A stretch of DNA of 7,366 nt from assembly GCA_021300055.1 (NCBI GenBank), contig JAJTHU010000283.1:1-7366 (forward strand), read 5' to 3'. Below are positions 6,575 to 7,366 of this stretch, in pieces. The notes beneath the pieces are model-generated. The model searched no databases, had not been told where the DNA came from, and saw only the letters and a list, made by a program, of their open reading frames with translations. Every line of letters starts with the position of its first letter. Position 1 is the stretch's first letter. Source of the DNA: Nitrosomonadaceae bacterium. GTDB lineage: Bacteria > Pseudomonadota > Gammaproteobacteria > Burkholderiales > Usitatibacteraceae. Position numbers and translations under genes: made by a program.

Positions 6575-6657
6575 CCATGCCGCACAGTTCCGCGCCTCGG
6601 TGCGTGCCGCAGGCACACGGATTCCGCGCGATATAGCGATACGACCTTTTCAACACC

Positions 6658-7116
6658 ATGCCCGACTCAAAAGACCTCCGCGAGATTGGCCTCAAGGCAA
6701 CCCTACCGCGCCTTAAAGTGCTCGAACTCTTCCAAAATTCGAAAGAGCGCCACATGACGGCCGAGGACGTCTACAAATTGTTGCTGAAGGACAGTGCCGA
6801 TATCGGCCTCGCCACGGTTTACCGTGTGCTGACTCAGTTTGAACAGGCGGGTCTGTTGCAGCGCCATCACTTTGAAGGCGGTCGCGCGGTATTCGAGCTC
6901 AACGAGGGAAGCCACCATGATCACCTCGTATGTTTGCAGTGTGGGCGCGTTGAAGAGTTCTACGATTCTGAAATAGAGAAGCGACAGCACCGCATCGCCA
7001 ATGATCGCGGCTTCAACCTCCACGACCATTCGCTGTACCTCTACGCCGACTGCACAAAAACGGATTGTCCGAACCGAGGCATCGGTGGCGGGAGCAGCAA
7101 CCCTGCGAATAGCTGA
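6658..7116 (+). CDS. fur: Ferric uptake regulator Fur
   Basis: Fur is an iron-responsive dimeric repressor of iron uptake genes. The protein has 152 residues (E. coli 148). The N-terminal winged helix (about 1-82) has LKATLPRLKVLELF, TAEDVYKLLL and the recognition helix region GLATVYRVLTQFEQAGLL. The C-terminal metal-binding and dimerisation domain has HHDHLVCLQCG with His86, His87, Asp88, His89, Cys92 and Cys95. Further on are Glu107, His124 and a second cysteine pair at Cys132 and Cys137 in CTKTDCP. All four cysteines match the E. coli positions, so the structural zinc site looks intact. The tail after residue 140 is Gly/Ser/Asn-rich and replaces the His-rich end of some Fur proteins. The start is ATG 6658: an in-frame TAG lies at 6634 with no start codon between. 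No Shine-Dalgarno is visible. Divergent from bamE. Confidence 0.97.
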   Translation: MPDSKDLREIGLKATLPRLKVLELFQNSKERHMTAEDVYKLLLKDSADIGLATVYRVLTQFEQAGLLQRHHFEGGRAVFELNEGSHHDHLVCLQCGRVEEFYDSEIEKRQHRIANDRGFNLHDHSLYLYADCTKTDCPNRGIGGGSSNPANS

Positions 7117-7222
7117 CACGCTACTGCGACGCTTCTGCTCACCCATGCGCACTGCCTAGCAACACTCACTCCTCCAAAGCACCGCGCCTAAATGCTCAAG
7201 ACCGCGCCACTGGGCGTCGCTG

Positions 7223-7366
7223 ATGCTGATTTCTATGCTGGCCGTGCCAATGTTGACCCACGCAGATGCGCGCGGCGCGCAGCGGGCGATTGGCACCATT
7301 AGCAAAAGCGAGCTACCAAAAGAAGGACGCGAAACGCTGGCGCTGATTCGCAAGGGCGGGCCGTTC
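7223..7366 (+). CDS. Secreted guanyl-specific ribonuclease (N1/T1 type), 5' part only
   Basis: This is the N-terminal part of a gene cut by the window edge. The plus-strand frame encodes a hydrophobic signal-like segment (LMLISMLAVPMLTHADA), then ISKSELPKEGRETLALIRKGGPF. That second segment matches the conserved opening of bacterial RNase Sa/N1-type ribonucleases, where the next residues are usually PYxxDGxxFxNRE. These enzymes cleave single-stranded RNA after guanosine and are exported. The catalytic Glu, Arg and His lie beyond the edge, so activity cannot be judged. ATG 7223 is the first in-frame ATG, but it leaves a signal peptide without a basic n-region. The natural n-region (RPRHWAS) lies just upstream, in frame, without any ATG, GTG or TTG before the TAG at 7157. 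No Shine-Dalgarno is visible. The gene may share the fur transcript, since no terminator is visible in the 106-base gap. Confidence 0.75.
   Translation, partial: MLISMLAVPMLTHADARGAQRAIGTISKSELPKEGRETLALIRKGGPF

Noticed and set aside
6604..6616. Small hairpin GTGCC-GCA-GGCAC in the fur leader, considered as a riboswitch or thermometer.
   Set aside because: A five-pair stem alone, far from the start codon, is not enough. The fur leader is short and shows no known riboswitch core.
7117..7222. Search for a fur terminator or a ribonuclease promoter.
   Set aside because: I could find no hairpin with a T-run and no convincing -35/-10 pair in this 106-base gap.
7156..7353. A minus-strand open frame of 65 codons at the right end.
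   Set aside because: The opposite strand carries recognisable ribonuclease sequence in the same interval, so this is a shadow.

Overview
The window looks like ordinary chromosome from a betaproteobacterium, probably Burkholderiales or a close relative. Base composition is moderately GC-rich (estimated by eye at mid-to-upper fifties percent). Two things support this placement. The Fur, BamE, DapB, CarA, CarB and GreA proteins read like betaproteobacterial versions. The order fur / bamE-dapB-carA-carB-greA, with fur divergent, is also a familiar arrangement in that class. The species cannot be named from this sequence.

Layout, right to left on the minus strand. From a compact divergent promoter region (about 6489-6657), bamE (outer-membrane assembly lipoprotein) and dapB (lysine / cell-wall precursor synthesis) run leftward with a one-base TAATG overlap. 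A 353-base non-genic stretch follows (4883-5235). It holds the most interesting non-coding structure here: a good sigma70-type promoter, a strong intrinsic terminator hairpin with a six-T tract, and an 18-base palindrome, all upstream of carA. Next come carA and carB, the two subunits of carbamoyl-phosphate synthetase. They overlap by 8 bases, and both appear to start with GTG. greA (transcript cleavage factor) follows 12 bases after carB and ends at the left edge of the window.

On the plus strand, fur (iron-responsive repressor) starts at 6658. About 106 bases after it lies the start of a gene cut by the right edge. This gene encodes a secreted guanyl-specific ribonuclease of the N1/T1/barnase type. 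Its N-terminus is awkward: the signal peptide seems to begin upstream of any in-frame start codon.

How the genes work together: CarAB makes carbamoyl phosphate for pyrimidines and arginine. DapB feeds diaminopimelate and lysine. BamE serves the BAM complex in the outer membrane. GreA rescues backtracked RNA polymerase. Fur governs iron genes. This is a housekeeping cluster, and I see no mobile element, CRISPR, phage or defence system. The best candidate for something undescribed is the carA leader. A promoter, a 77-codon open frame reading straight through the terminator and a stop codon overlapping the carA start (GTGA) together resemble the coupled transcription-translation attenuation known from E. 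coli pyrBI. That comparison is inference and has not been tested.
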